A DNA stretch of 64,000 bases from Bartonella sp. M0283 (GTDB lineage: Bacteria; Pseudomonadota; Alphaproteobacteria; Rhizobiales; Rhizobiaceae). Where the stretch lies: assembly GCF_016100455.1 (NCBI RefSeq), contig NZ_JACFSK010000001.1, positions 806,001 to 870,000 on the forward strand. Direction: 5' to 3'. This document shows positions 17,484 through 26,073 of the stretch, in pieces. The notes beneath the pieces are model-generated. The model saw only the letters and a list, made by a program, of their open reading frames with translations, was not told where the DNA came from and ran no database searches. The position numbers and the translations under genes were made by a program. The first letter of the stretch is position 1, and each line of letters opens with the position of its first letter.

Positions 17484-17558
17484 TGGTACGCCCAAGGGGA
17501 TTTGAACCCCTGTTTCCGCCGTGAAAGGGCGGCGTCCTAACCACTAGACGATGGGCGC
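17484..17558 (-). tRNA. tRNA-Glu (TTC)
   Basis: 75 bases including encoded CCA. Acceptor GCGCCCA/TGGGCGT with a terminal G-T pair, anticodon stem CCGCC/GGCGG with loop CTTTCAC (anticodon TTC), T-arm GGGGTTCAAATCCCC. Confidence 0.96.
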
Positions 17559-17622
17559 GTATCAGTGAGACGGCTTATAGAGAGGATATTTTTTAATCGC
17601 AAGCCCCCTTAAGCATTTTTTT

Positions 17623-18981
17623 TTAATTTTTTGCCGAACATGTCCAATTCCAATCGCGTTTTGGCCCCACATCGACATGGATTGATTGGTGACAATAGGT
17701 GCCTACGCCGCCGCGGTTGGGCAAAGCGCGAACAAATTTGGCAACATCCCATTTATTTGTGTCGGGAACCTGTATATCCGCTGCAGCACAGGACATATGC
17801 ATGGAGCGTTTTGCGCCATTTACTTTCTGATTGTATGACGGACTACGATAGCCGGATGTTATAATAACCGGCTTGTTGAAGCGTCTTTCGATAGTTTTCA
17901 GGATAGCGACCAGTTGAGGTCTCAGGCATGAAACTTCAACATCTTTACGGGCTACTTTCAGTCCATTTGGCAATGAACGACCGTAGATACTGACCGATGC
18001 TAAGGTGTAAAGTGAAGGCGAATCAATTTCGTTTGCGTCAATGTCGGTATCATCATAGAGACTCGTACGATGTTTAATGACGATACCACCATTGGGACGA
18101 ACGCCGGGTAAGTCATCATTATATTCATGCGGATCTTTCTTCGGCAGCGGTACAAGTGCTGTTTTGGTTTCGCTATCAACCGGCTTATTACTCTTTTGGT
18201 TATCCGAACGACCGAATAACCGCATTAAACTTCCCTGTTTTTGGCTTTTAGCGTCGCGTTCAGGCGGTTGTTGTGTGTTGGAAGGGTTTTGTGAAACATC
18301 CTCAGTAGAAGAATCACGAGAAACGGTTGTTTGGCTGGAGGGAGGGGTGCCGCCATCATTATGTTGTGCCTCCGGCGCTGCCGTTGATGTATTTTGATTG
18401 GGGGAAGATGCACTGGGCTGTGACGACTGTTCACTCGCATCCGAGTTCGTTGTCGTGGGAGTGTTTTTAGCTGTAGCGGGTTCGGTCTTTTTCCCAAGAA
18501 AAGAAAAAAGCGCGGTCTTTTTAGGCTTCGCTTCTTCGGCAGAAGTTGTTTCAGTTGCCGGGCTCACAATTGGAACCCCAGAATTTCCCGTGGACAAGGA
18601 ATGATTGTCCGCCGTTTTATTATCTGTCAGAGCTGTTTGTTGCGAAGAATCTCCCCCTTTATCATTGTGCGAGGGCGGTTGCGTTGGAAGCGGCACTTGT
18701 GCCGGTTGAGCATGACTTTGACCTGCGGCTATTTGATTGCTGTTGATTTCTTGAGCAGATTGAGGATTCACACCATTTGCAGGGGAAGGGTTACCCGAAC
18801 CATTGTCTATTTGCGAGTTTGAAGTGTTGGACGCCTTTTCTATTCCGCTCATTCCCGCATTATTGGCTGTACAGGCTGACAACAATAATGCCGCCGCCAT
18901 GATAAGCCCGGAACATAATGACCTGCCGTGAAAAAGATACGAATGGTCTTTCTTCGGAAAAATGTCGGTATCTGCGAACAA
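17623..18981 (-). CDS. Lipoprotein with C-terminal peptidase M15 (D-Ala-D-Ala carboxypeptidase-like) domain
   Basis: 452 residues. After a 20-residue N-terminal extension comes a hydrophobic helix with lipobox LLLSAC (Cys about 37). Residues 40-310 are low-complexity Ser/Thr/Gln/Pro/Asn-rich spacer interrupted by KKTALFSFLGKK and GSLMRLFGRSDN segments. The last about 130 residues form a Peptidase_M15_3 domain: KPVIITSGYRSPSYNQKVNG, zinc ligands His and Asp in SMHMSCAAADIQV, and the final His in HQSIHVDVGP. The usual Gly of SxHxxGxAAD is Cys here. Likely trims peptidoglycan in the periplasm. Transcribed alone, just downstream (on its strand) of a 290-base gap and ending near tRNA-Glu. Confidence 0.85.
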   Translation of the reverse strand: MFADTDIFPKKDHSYLFHGRSLCSGLIMAAALLLSACTANNAGMSGIEKASNTSNSQIDNGSGNPSPANGVNPQSAQEINSNQIAAGQSHAQPAQVPLPTQPPSHNDKGGDSSQQTALTDNKTADNHSLSTGNSGVPIVSPATETTSAEEAKPKKTALFSFLGKKTEPATAKNTPTTTNSDASEQSSQPSASSPNQNTSTAAPEAQHNDGGTPPSSQTTVSRDSSTEDVSQNPSNTQQPPERDAKSQKQGSLMRLFGRSDNQKSNKPVDSETKTALVPLPKKDPHEYNDDLPGVRPNGGIVIKHRTSLYDDTDIDANEIDSPSLYTLASVSIYGRSLPNGLKVARKDVEVSCLRPQLVAILKTIERRFNKPVIITSGYRSPSYNQKVNGAKRSMHMSCAAADIQVPDTNKWDVAKFVRALPNRGGVGTYCHQSIHVDVGPKRDWNWTCSAKN

Positions 18982-19269
18982 TCAGCAACCTTTCATTGCG
19001 GCCGAAGGCCTAACGCTTTTTCACTATTCTAAACAAACACTTCCAATCGCAGCATCCGATCTCGCAATAAAATGCGTCGATTTTATATCGAGAACGTAAA
19101 ATTCTTATCACGTTGCGAGTCAAAATTGTAATCTATGACACTTTAACCACACAATTGCAGGAAAACAACAAAACTGCTCGAATATCTCCTATCCTCTCTT
19201 GACGTTGGCTTTGTGATAATCTCATGATAAAGAAAACATTTATGCGAGTGATGGGAAAATAGAATTAAG

Positions 19270-19617
19270 ATGCACAGGTCTTTTAAAAGAAAGCACAGTA
19301 TTGTTCTTACTATGATAGCAGTTGCGGTTATGGGCTGTGCTCGTGGCGCAGAATTTACCGCGCCGGAACAAGCAGGTGCCTCCCATCAAGAATCATATCC
19401 GCGATTTTCGGATAAACCCCGAGCCGCAACCGAACAATTTTCCGAAGTCGAAAAACAATCTTTGACCAATCGGCTGGATTCGGAAGCGGCACGTCTGAAA
19501 AAAGTGCCGGGGCCATCCGCGAATAGTGCATCCAATCTGGCAAAAGCCAAGGACGATGCGCGTCGTGAGGCGGAAGAAACAGTCCGCCAGATCGAACAGA
19601 GTGGCAAACAGGATTAA
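19270..19617 (+). CDS. Small lipoprotein
   Basis: 115 residues: basic start, hydrophobic helix and lipobox ending AVMGC (Cys23), then a charged, Lys/Glu/Ala-rich mature part with a helical end (KAKDDARREAEETVRQIEQS). No domain recognised. It sits 66 bases upstream of the aminotransferase and may share its transcript; rhizobial genomes often carry a short lipoprotein at this locus as far as I recall. No clear Shine-Dalgarno beyond a weak GGGAAA. Confidence 0.75.
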   Translation: MHRSFKRKHSIVLTMIAVAVMGCARGAEFTAPEQAGASHQESYPRFSDKPRAATEQFSEVEKQSLTNRLDSEAARLKKVPGPSANSASNLAKAKDDARREAEETVRQIEQSGKQD

Positions 19618-19683
19618 TTTTTCTTGGACCATGTATGTTCTATTAGAAAACTTTTAACATCAACTTTTTGACCGGATTAAAAA

Positions 19684-20877
19684 ATGTCGGAAGAATTCCA
19701 TAAAATTCGTCGTTTGCCGCCTTATGTATTCGAACAGGTTAACCGCCTGAAGGCAGCCGCGCGAGCGAAGGGGGCCGATATTATTGACCTCGGAATGGGG
19801 AATCCGGATTTGCCGACGCCGCAAAATATCGTCGATAAACTTTGCGAGGTTGTACAGGATCCCCGAACACACCGTTATTCTGCATCACGTGGCATTCCCG
19901 GACTAAGACGGGCGCAAGCAAAATATTATGAACGCCGTTTCGGCGTAAAATTGGATCCCAATACGCAAGTCATCGCCACCTTGGGGTCGAAAGAAGGGTT
20001 TGCCAATATGGCACAGGCAATTACTGCGCCTGGCGATGTTGTCTTGTGTCCGAACCCGACATATCCCATTCATTCTTTCGGTTTTATTATGTCTGGAGGG
20101 GTTATCCGCTCTATGCCGGCCTATCCGGGCGAAGAGTTGCTCCGTGCGCTTGATCGCGCGGTCAAGCATTCTATCCCCAAGCCGATTGCTGTCATTCTCA
20201 ATTACCCTTCCAACCCCACTGCTTATGTTGCAGATCTCGATTTTTATAAGGAAGTCGTTGATTTTGCCAAGAAGAACGAAATCATCCTGCTTTCTGACCT
20301 CGCTTATGCCGAGATCTATTTTGGCGACAAAGAGCCGCCTTCAGTTTTACAGGTACCAGGTGCGATTGATGTTGCCGTTGAATTTACGTCGATGTCGAAA
20401 ACTTTTTCAATGCCGGGTTGGCGCATGGGATTTGCAGTGGGCAATGAACGATTGATTGCTGCTTTGACGCGCGTTAAATCCTATCTTGATTACGGCGCAT
20501 TTACCCCAATTCAGGTTGCTGCGGCTTATGCATTGAATGGCGACGGATCGGATATTGCTTATGTGCGGTCGGTCTATAAAAAGCGTCGTGATGTCATGGT
20601 GGAAAGTTTTCACCGTGCCGGATGGGACGTTCCTTCACCTGAAGCAACGATGTTTGCATGGGCCCCAATACCCGAGCAATTTAAGCATTTAGGGTCACTT
20701 GAATTTTCAAAATTACTTATTGAAAAAGCCGATGTTGCGGTTTCTCCCGGAATTGGATTTGGTGAGCAGGGGGATGATTATGTCCGCATTGCACTTGTCG
20801 AGAACGAGCACCGTTTAAGGCAGGCTGCCCGCAATATAAAGCGCTTCTTTTCCGAAGAAAAAAACAAGGCAGCCTAA
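19684..20877 (+). CDS. PLP aminotransferase, AlaC / LL-diaminopimelate aminotransferase-like
   Basis: Fold-type I aminotransferase, 397 residues, full length. Motifs: substrate/PLP region IDLGMGNPDLPTP, YSASRGIPGLRRA, LNYPSNPTA, PLP-binding Lys in SMSKTFSMPGWRMGFAVGN and the C-terminal Arg region YVRIALVENEHRLRQA. It closely follows the AlaC/DapC-like group; likely an alanine- or aspartate-family transaminase. Only 3 bases separate its stop from the hom start, so they form an operon linked to Thr/Met/Ile supply from homoserine. Exact substrate is uncertain. Confidence 0.9.
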   Translation: MSEEFHKIRRLPPYVFEQVNRLKAAARAKGADIIDLGMGNPDLPTPQNIVDKLCEVVQDPRTHRYSASRGIPGLRRAQAKYYERRFGVKLDPNTQVIATLGSKEGFANMAQAITAPGDVVLCPNPTYPIHSFGFIMSGGVIRSMPAYPGEELLRALDRAVKHSIPKPIAVILNYPSNPTAYVADLDFYKEVVDFAKKNEIILLSDLAYAEIYFGDKEPPSVLQVPGAIDVAVEFTSMSKTFSMPGWRMGFAVGNERLIAALTRVKSYLDYGAFTPIQVAAAYALNGDGSDIAYVRSVYKKRRDVMVESFHRAGWDVPSPEATMFAWAPIPEQFKHLGSLEFSKLLIEKADVAVSPGIGFGEQGDDYVRIALVENEHRLRQAARNIKRFFSEEKNKAA

Positions 20878-20880
20878 CCA

Positions 20881-22197
20881 ATGGTAAATGCGTTGAGGAT
20901 CGGCATAGTCGGGCTTGGAACGGTCGGAAGTTCTGTTGTTCGTATATTGAAAGAAAAACAGGATTTGCTGACGAAGCAATGTGGCAGGCCCATTGACGTC
21001 GTGGCTGTGAGTGCACGTGACAGAACAAGGGAGCGTGGCATTGATCTTCAACACATCGAATGGGTCGATGACCCATTGGTGCTGGCAGCAAGCGACAACA
21101 TTGATGTTTTTGTCGAACTTATTGGCGGCGAGGAGGGGATTGCGCGTTTTTGTGTCGAAGAAGCACTGAAACACGGTCACCATGTTGTAACAGCCAACAA
21201 GGCCTTGCTCGCTCGTCACGGAGTGGCGTTAGCAAAAATTGCCGAGAAAAAAGGCGTTCTTTTAAATTTCGAGGCAGCGGTTGCGGGCGGTATTCCCGTT
21301 ATCAAGGCGATGCGCGAGTCGCTTTCGGGAAACAATGTTTCCAGAGTTTACGGTATTTTGAATGGTACATGTAATTACATTTTAACCCGTATGCTTGCCG
21401 AAGGAATTTCTTTTGAAGAATGTCTGAAAGAAGCTCAAAAACTGGGTTATGCCGAAGCTGATCCTACTTTCGATATCGAAGGCTTTGATACAGCGCACAA
21501 ACTAGCTCTGCTGACAAGCTTGGCTTTTGGTTGTGTCATTTCCGTTGACGATATCTATGTCGAAGGAATAAGCAATATATCGCTTGCCGATATTCATGCT
21601 GCGGATGAACTCGGTTACCGGATCAAGCTTCTTGGCGTTGCTGTTAAAACCGACACCGGTATTGAACAACGTGTGCATCCGACAATGGTGCCGACCTCTT
21701 CCGTTATTGCGCAAGTGCAAGGTGTCACAAATGCGGTTTCTATACAAACCGATCTTTTGGGTGAATTGCTGCTGTCCGGCCCTGGAGCCGGAGGAAACGC
21801 AACAGCATCCGCTGTTATTGGCGATATCGCCGATATTGCCAAATCCCATCCGGGTTTTCAACACGGACCGGTTTTCGGCACGCCGGCTCAAGCTCTTGCA
21901 CCTTATAAACGTGCGCGGATGAGGGCCCATGCAGGGGGCTATTTCATCCGTTTGACAGTCAATGACAAGATCGGTGTTTTTGCGACTGTCGCAAAACGTA
22001 TGGCTGAAAACTCCATTTCATTGGAATCCATTGTTCAACGGCCACTTGCAGAAAATAAGCAGCCGAATACGAAGAATATTGTTCTTGTGACTCACGAAAC
22101 AACCGAGTCGTCAGTGCGTAAAGCTTTGTCGTCCATTATGGAAGACGGGCACCTTATTGATAAGCCGCAAATGATACGCATTGAACGCCCCAACTAA
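20881..22197 (+). CDS. hom: Homoserine dehydrogenase
   Basis: Reduces aspartate semialdehyde to homoserine, the branch to threonine, isoleucine and methionine. 438 residues: NAD(P) fold GIVGLGTVGSSVVRIL, AFELIGGEEG-type loop (VELIGGEEG), NKALLARHG, catalytic region NFEAAVAGGIPVIKAM, GILNGTCNYILTRM, EADPTFDIEGFDTAHKLALL with catalytic Lys, and a C-terminal ACT domain (FIRLTVNDKIGVFATVAKRM) that allows threonine feedback. Start ATG follows the aminotransferase stop by 3 bases. Confidence 0.97.
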   Translation: MVNALRIGIVGLGTVGSSVVRILKEKQDLLTKQCGRPIDVVAVSARDRTRERGIDLQHIEWVDDPLVLAASDNIDVFVELIGGEEGIARFCVEEALKHGHHVVTANKALLARHGVALAKIAEKKGVLLNFEAAVAGGIPVIKAMRESLSGNNVSRVYGILNGTCNYILTRMLAEGISFEECLKEAQKLGYAEADPTFDIEGFDTAHKLALLTSLAFGCVISVDDIYVEGISNISLADIHAADELGYRIKLLGVAVKTDTGIEQRVHPTMVPTSSVIAQVQGVTNAVSIQTDLLGELLLSGPGAGGNATASAVIGDIADIAKSHPGFQHGPVFGTPAQALAPYKRARMRAHAGGYFIRLTVNDKIGVFATVAKRMAENSISLESIVQRPLAENKQPNTKNIVLVTHETTESSVRKALSSIMEDGHLIDKPQMIRIERPN

Positions 22198-22371
22198 AAA
22201 TCGGGTATTTTGACATTGGCTTGTGTAATGATCACTAATATTATCAATTATAAGTCATGAATTGATCATAATTCCTCTTGCGATAAACGTTAGTCTTTGC
22301 CAAAAGGCTGTTGTATAGTGTTGCGCAACAATTTTAGTTTTTTTTAACAATTACCCGATGGGATCAATCAC

Positions 22372-23361
22372 ATGTCGAACTCGGCTGACCGTACATTACA
22401 TGGACTCAATCGTATTTTAACACTTGAGCTCGCTCGCGTTACCGAACGCGCGGCTGTAGCCGCCGCACGCATTCGTGGATGCGGAGATGAAAAGGCAGCC
22501 GATCAGGCAGCCGTTGATGCGATGCGCAAAGAATTGAATCGCCTACCGATAGATGGCACGGTTGTTATTGGTGAAGGAGAACGTGATGAAGCTCCTATGC
22601 TCTATATTGGTGAAAAAGTCGGCACCAAGGAAGGTCCGTCTGTCGATATAGCACTCGATCCTCTGGAAGGAACAACCATATGCGCGAAGAACTTGCCTAA
22701 CTCGTTGGCGGTTATTGCCATGGCGGAAAAGGGCAATTTGCTCTATGCACCGGATGTCTACATGGAGAAGATCGCTATAGGTCCAGGATATCCCAAAGGC
22801 CTCGTTGACATAGATGCGAGCCCTGTTGACAATATCAACGCACTTGCCAAAGCAAAAGGTGTCAAGCCGAATATGATTACAGCTTGTATCATGGATAGGC
22901 CCCGCCACGCCAAGCTTATTGAAGCAGTACGTACGACCGGAGCATCGATCCGCTTGATTGGCGACGGCGATGTTGCGGGAATTATTCATACAACCGATCC
23001 TGATGAGACCGGTATCGATATTTATATGGGAATAGGTGGCGCACCGGAAGGTGTGCTGGCTGCCGCCGCATTACGTTGCATTGGTGGGCAAATGCAAGGT
23101 CGTTTACAATTGAACACCCAAGAAAAAATCGATCGTGCCGCCAAAATGGGCGTTAAAGACCCGAACAAAGTCTATACTATGGAAGAAATGGCTAAGGGTG
23201 ATGTGCTGTTTGCAGCGACTGGCGTTACCGACGGAAACCTGCTTTCCGGCGTAAAATTTGCCAAAAATTATATTCAAACAGACACTATTGTAATGCGTTC
23301 ACATACAGGCACAATTCGTAATATTATTGCCCGTCATCAGGATATGAAAAAGTTTGACTAA
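22372..23361 (+). CDS. glpX: Fructose-1,6-bisphosphatase class II
   Basis: Gluconeogenic FBPase of the GlpX family, 329 residues. Metal and phosphate-site motifs: GEGERDEAPMLYIGEKVG, ALDPLEGTTICAKN (DPLEGTT Li+-sensitive motif), LIGDGDVAGIIHT and GIGGAPEGVLAAAALRCIGG. Works in the cytosol producing fructose-6-phosphate. The hom-glpX order is conserved in Rhizobiales as I recall; 174 bases separate them, so glpX may have its own promoter. Followed by a strong terminator. Confidence 0.97.
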   Translation: MSNSADRTLHGLNRILTLELARVTERAAVAAARIRGCGDEKAADQAAVDAMRKELNRLPIDGTVVIGEGERDEAPMLYIGEKVGTKEGPSVDIALDPLEGTTICAKNLPNSLAVIAMAEKGNLLYAPDVYMEKIAIGPGYPKGLVDIDASPVDNINALAKAKGVKPNMITACIMDRPRHAKLIEAVRTTGASIRLIGDGDVAGIIHTTDPDETGIDIYMGIGGAPEGVLAAAALRCIGGQMQGRLQLNTQEKIDRAAKMGVKDPNKVYTMEEMAKGDVLFAATGVTDGNLLSGVKFAKNYIQTDTIVMRSHTGTIRNIIARHQDMKKFD

Positions 23362-23411
23362 TTCCAGTGAATTAAACCGGCATTGCCGATGATATGCACT
23401 TAGATTATTCC

Positions 23412-23447
23412 AAAGGCGTATTTCGATCGTGAAATACGCCTTTTTAC
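23412..23447 (+). terminator. Rho-independent terminator after glpX
   Basis: 13-bp perfect stem (23412-23424 with 23431-23443), loop GATCGT, then TTT. Confidence 0.93.
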
Positions 23448-23984
23448 ATGACCTTTCCATCAAGAAACGGGAGTATACGGTTTCCCGCTGTTTTATGAAG
23501 TAACAGGGGCGGTTTTATAAAGGCGATACGGTTCTCTGGATACTCGATACTTTGTTTGATTATTTGAGAGATAACAAATTGAATTTGACCAAAACGAAAC
23601 CTTGCCGTAATAATGTTATATTTTTCAGTGAATAGTGAGCCAAAAGCACAAGAAACAAATTTTACACCTGATGAATTATCGGAAAGTTATTTTTTCAAAC
23701 ACATAATTTAGCGCCGCATAAATCAAAGCGGGCTTGAAAGTAGCTTTATTCCAATAAAAAATTTTAATAAACGAAGACGACATACTAGCGTAATTTTCAA
23801 GTCAATATTTTTCGATTTAAATTTATATTTATTAATGTATGAACGATAACGGCTAACGAGCAGAAACGGCATTATTTATGAATAACAACAACCGGATTTC
23901 AAAGTGAATGAATGGCTTTCCATTGAGGCTAGTATATGAAAGCGATCTCATTCCAGCAATATCACATGAATAAAACCAGTTTAG
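23448..23984. other. Intergenic region, no gene seen
   Basis: 537 bases between the converging glpX and ilvE transcripts, AT-rich in its middle. No RNA gene or convincing ORF. Its extent is unusual for a convergent pair whose terminators lie at both edges; it may be decayed coding sequence. Confidence 0.5.
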
Positions 23985-24019
23985 AAGAAAAAAAGTGCCG
24001 CCCATTCGGGCTGCACTTT
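23985..24019 (-). terminator. Rho-independent terminator of ilvE
   Basis: Minus-strand hairpin: 23992-23998 pairs with 24013-24019 (7 bp) and the inner GCCC with GGGC around ATTC; a run of Ts (plus-strand As 23988-23994) follows on the minus strand. Confidence 0.88.
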
Positions 24020-24047
24020 CAATATGCTAAAACAATGTGCGACAAAA

Positions 24048-25157
24048 TTAGTCGACTTTTACAGTCTTAACCCAGCCATAGGGATCTTTCGCTTCACCTT
24101 TTTGAATGTGAATGAGTTGATCACGTAATTTCTGGGTTATTTCGCCGCCATTCCCATTACCGATAACCGTTTCACCATCTTTGTATTTGAATACGCCGAT
24201 TGGCGTTATCACAGCGGCGGTACCGCATGCGAACACTTCTTTAAGGTGACCGCTTTTTGCATCTTTTTTGAGTTCGTCGAAGGAATAGCTGCGTTCCTCG
24301 ACTTTCATGCCATTATCCTTGGCGAGCTGCAAAATCGACATCCTCGTAACGCCGTGCAGAATTGTTCCATCAAGTTTAGGGGTGATGAGGCGATTATCAT
24401 CCATAACAAAGCAGACATTCATACCACCCAGTTCTTCAATCCATTTGCGTTCAACAACGTCGAGGAACAGAACCTGATCGCAACCATTTTTTTCGGCGTT
24501 GATTTGGGCAAGAAGACTGGAGGCATAATTACCGCCACATTTTGCTTCACCTGTGCCACCGGGGCCGGCGCGGCTGAACTCTGTATCAAGCCAAACACTG
24601 ACCGGTTTGGTCGAGCCGCTCTTGAAATACGAACCGACTGGTGAGGCAATGACACTAAAAATATATTCATTGGCCGGGTGAACGCCTAAAAAGGCTTCAT
24701 TGGCAAACATGAAAGGACGTAGATACAAACTGGAGTCGGGTGTTTCCGGAATCCAATTACGGTCTATTTTTACAAGTTCTTTTATTGCCGTGAGGAAGAC
24801 ATCCTTATCAACCGGTGGCATTGCCAACCTTATTGCTGAATTATGAAAACGTTCTGCATTTGCTTCCGGACGAAAAAGGAGGATACGACCATCATGGGCG
24901 CGATAGGCTTTTAGTCCTTCGAAGATTTCCTGCCCGTAGTGTAGAATTGCACTTGCCGGGTCAATCTCGAAAGGTTTGCGCGCAGTTATAACCGCGTCAT
25001 GCCAACCTTTGTCAGTCGACCATTGCACCACTGCCATGTGGTCGGTAAACACGCGACCAAATCCAGGATTCTTCAATAGTTCCGCACGCTTTTCAGCGCT
25101 AACGGGATTGGGGTTTTTTTCTATTTTAAATGGAAGAACAGTACTGGAACCTGTCAT
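24048..25157 (-). CDS. ilvE: Branched-chain amino acid aminotransferase
   Basis: Fold-type IV PLP enzyme converting branched-chain 2-oxo acids and Glu to Leu, Ile and Val. 369 residues, the longer bacterial/eukaryotic-like class. Motifs: FGRVFTDHMAVVQWSTDKGW, ILHYGQEIFEGLKAYRAHDG, RLAMPPVD, AKCGGNYASSLLAQ (PLP Lys shortly before the GGNYA loop, with the second-layer residues), VERKWIEELGGMNVCFV, LDGTILHGVTRMSILQL and FACGTAAVITPIG. Weak Shine-Dalgarno AAAGG upstream of the ATG. Single-gene transcript with its own terminator. Confidence 0.97.
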   Translation of the reverse strand: MTGSSTVLPFKIEKNPNPVSAEKRAELLKNPGFGRVFTDHMAVVQWSTDKGWHDAVITARKPFEIDPASAILHYGQEIFEGLKAYRAHDGRILLFRPEANAERFHNSAIRLAMPPVDKDVFLTAIKELVKIDRNWIPETPDSSLYLRPFMFANEAFLGVHPANEYIFSVIASPVGSYFKSGSTKPVSVWLDTEFSRAGPGGTGEAKCGGNYASSLLAQINAEKNGCDQVLFLDVVERKWIEELGGMNVCFVMDDNRLITPKLDGTILHGVTRMSILQLAKDNGMKVEERSYSFDELKKDAKSGHLKEVFACGTAAVITPIGVFKYKDGETVIGNGNGGEITQKLRDQLIHIQKGEAKDPYGWVKTVKVD

Positions 25158-26073
25158 GACAATAACCTTTTGAAATCTATCTTTCCTTATTGCACGCCTT
25201 TAACAATTAACAATTTTGGTCGAGCAATAAGGTTTGAACATTAAAATTTGTTTGCCATCGGTGTCAACGATTTTAGATATTTTCGAGGCTGGAAGAACAA
25301 CATTGTGAAATTGTTCTCGCATTTGAAGACTGAAGATTTTTAATCTGTCCTCTGAAAAAAAAGAAAATTGTTTCTCGTATCCTAACCGGCGAATTAGCCG
25401 ATTTAATAGCTGTTCCGAAAATAATGAAAATATTCAAGATTATAGAAACGGTGAGTTATCAATCAATTTATGATTTTTCGATGTTGAATTTGGATTATGA
25501 ATTAACGATTTTTGCTTCTAACAACCGCATGTGGTGTTTTATTGTCTTATTCTCCATTTCCCTTAACGTGTTGAATGATTGTTATTGTCGACTATGTAGA
25601 AAATAACTAGGTATGAAATAATATTTGTAATAGAGAAAATACTTCTCTAAAACTTGGTTTATAAAAATAATAAAATTTTTTAAAAATTATTATAATTGTG
25701 AATATTCTGAATTAAAAGTAGTTAATAAAAAATATTTTTAAACTTTTTTGATACGAAAAATCTTGATAATTGACCGAAAACCTTCACATCTATTTACATT
25801 ATAATATTGAAGACAACAATATTGCAGATAAATCAAGGGAACTTTTATAGGAAAATTGTAAAATGAGCAGGTAAAGAGCACTCGGCATTTTCAAACGTGC
25901 AGCCACATAAAAACCGGACGAAGATTGAATTCCGTTTAGAGTGAAGCAGGTTTTGAATTATCGATCATAATCGTTGTATTTGGAAAAAGGAAAGTTCGCC
26001 TGACAAGAAGCGGAACTTTCCCAAAGAAATTACTATTGGTTCATTAAAATTGGAAAACAGCTATTTCAGCACG
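25158..26073. other. Intergenic region upstream of ilvE, no gene seen
   Basis: 916 bases, strongly AT-rich around 25600-25850. Holds the ilvE promoter near 25170-25250. A 60-codon ORF at 25424 has no ribosome-binding site and noise-like composition. The right end carries the terminator of the SPOR gene. Confidence 0.55.
25985..26021 (-). terminator. Hairpin terminator of the SPOR gene
   Basis: 9-bp perfect stem GGAAAGTTC/GAACTTTCC (25989-25997 with 26013-26021), followed on the minus strand by a short T-run (plus-strand A run 25984-25988). Confidence 0.7.

Noticed and set aside
12540..17560. Search for tRNA-Glu 3'-end duplication as an att site for the island
   Set aside because: No copy of the tRNA-Glu T-arm or acceptor sequence was seen near the left junction at about 12.57 kb, and no integrase is present.
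23936..24070. Short ORF with a GAGG sequence before its ATG, upstream of the end of ilvE
   Set aside because: It reads through the ilvE terminator hairpin into the antisense of ilvE; composition is noise-like and the ribosome-binding site is marginal.
25424..25606. 60-codon ORF in the ilvE upstream gap
   Set aside because: No ribosome-binding site and no family likeness; AT-rich noncoding DNA yields such frames by chance.
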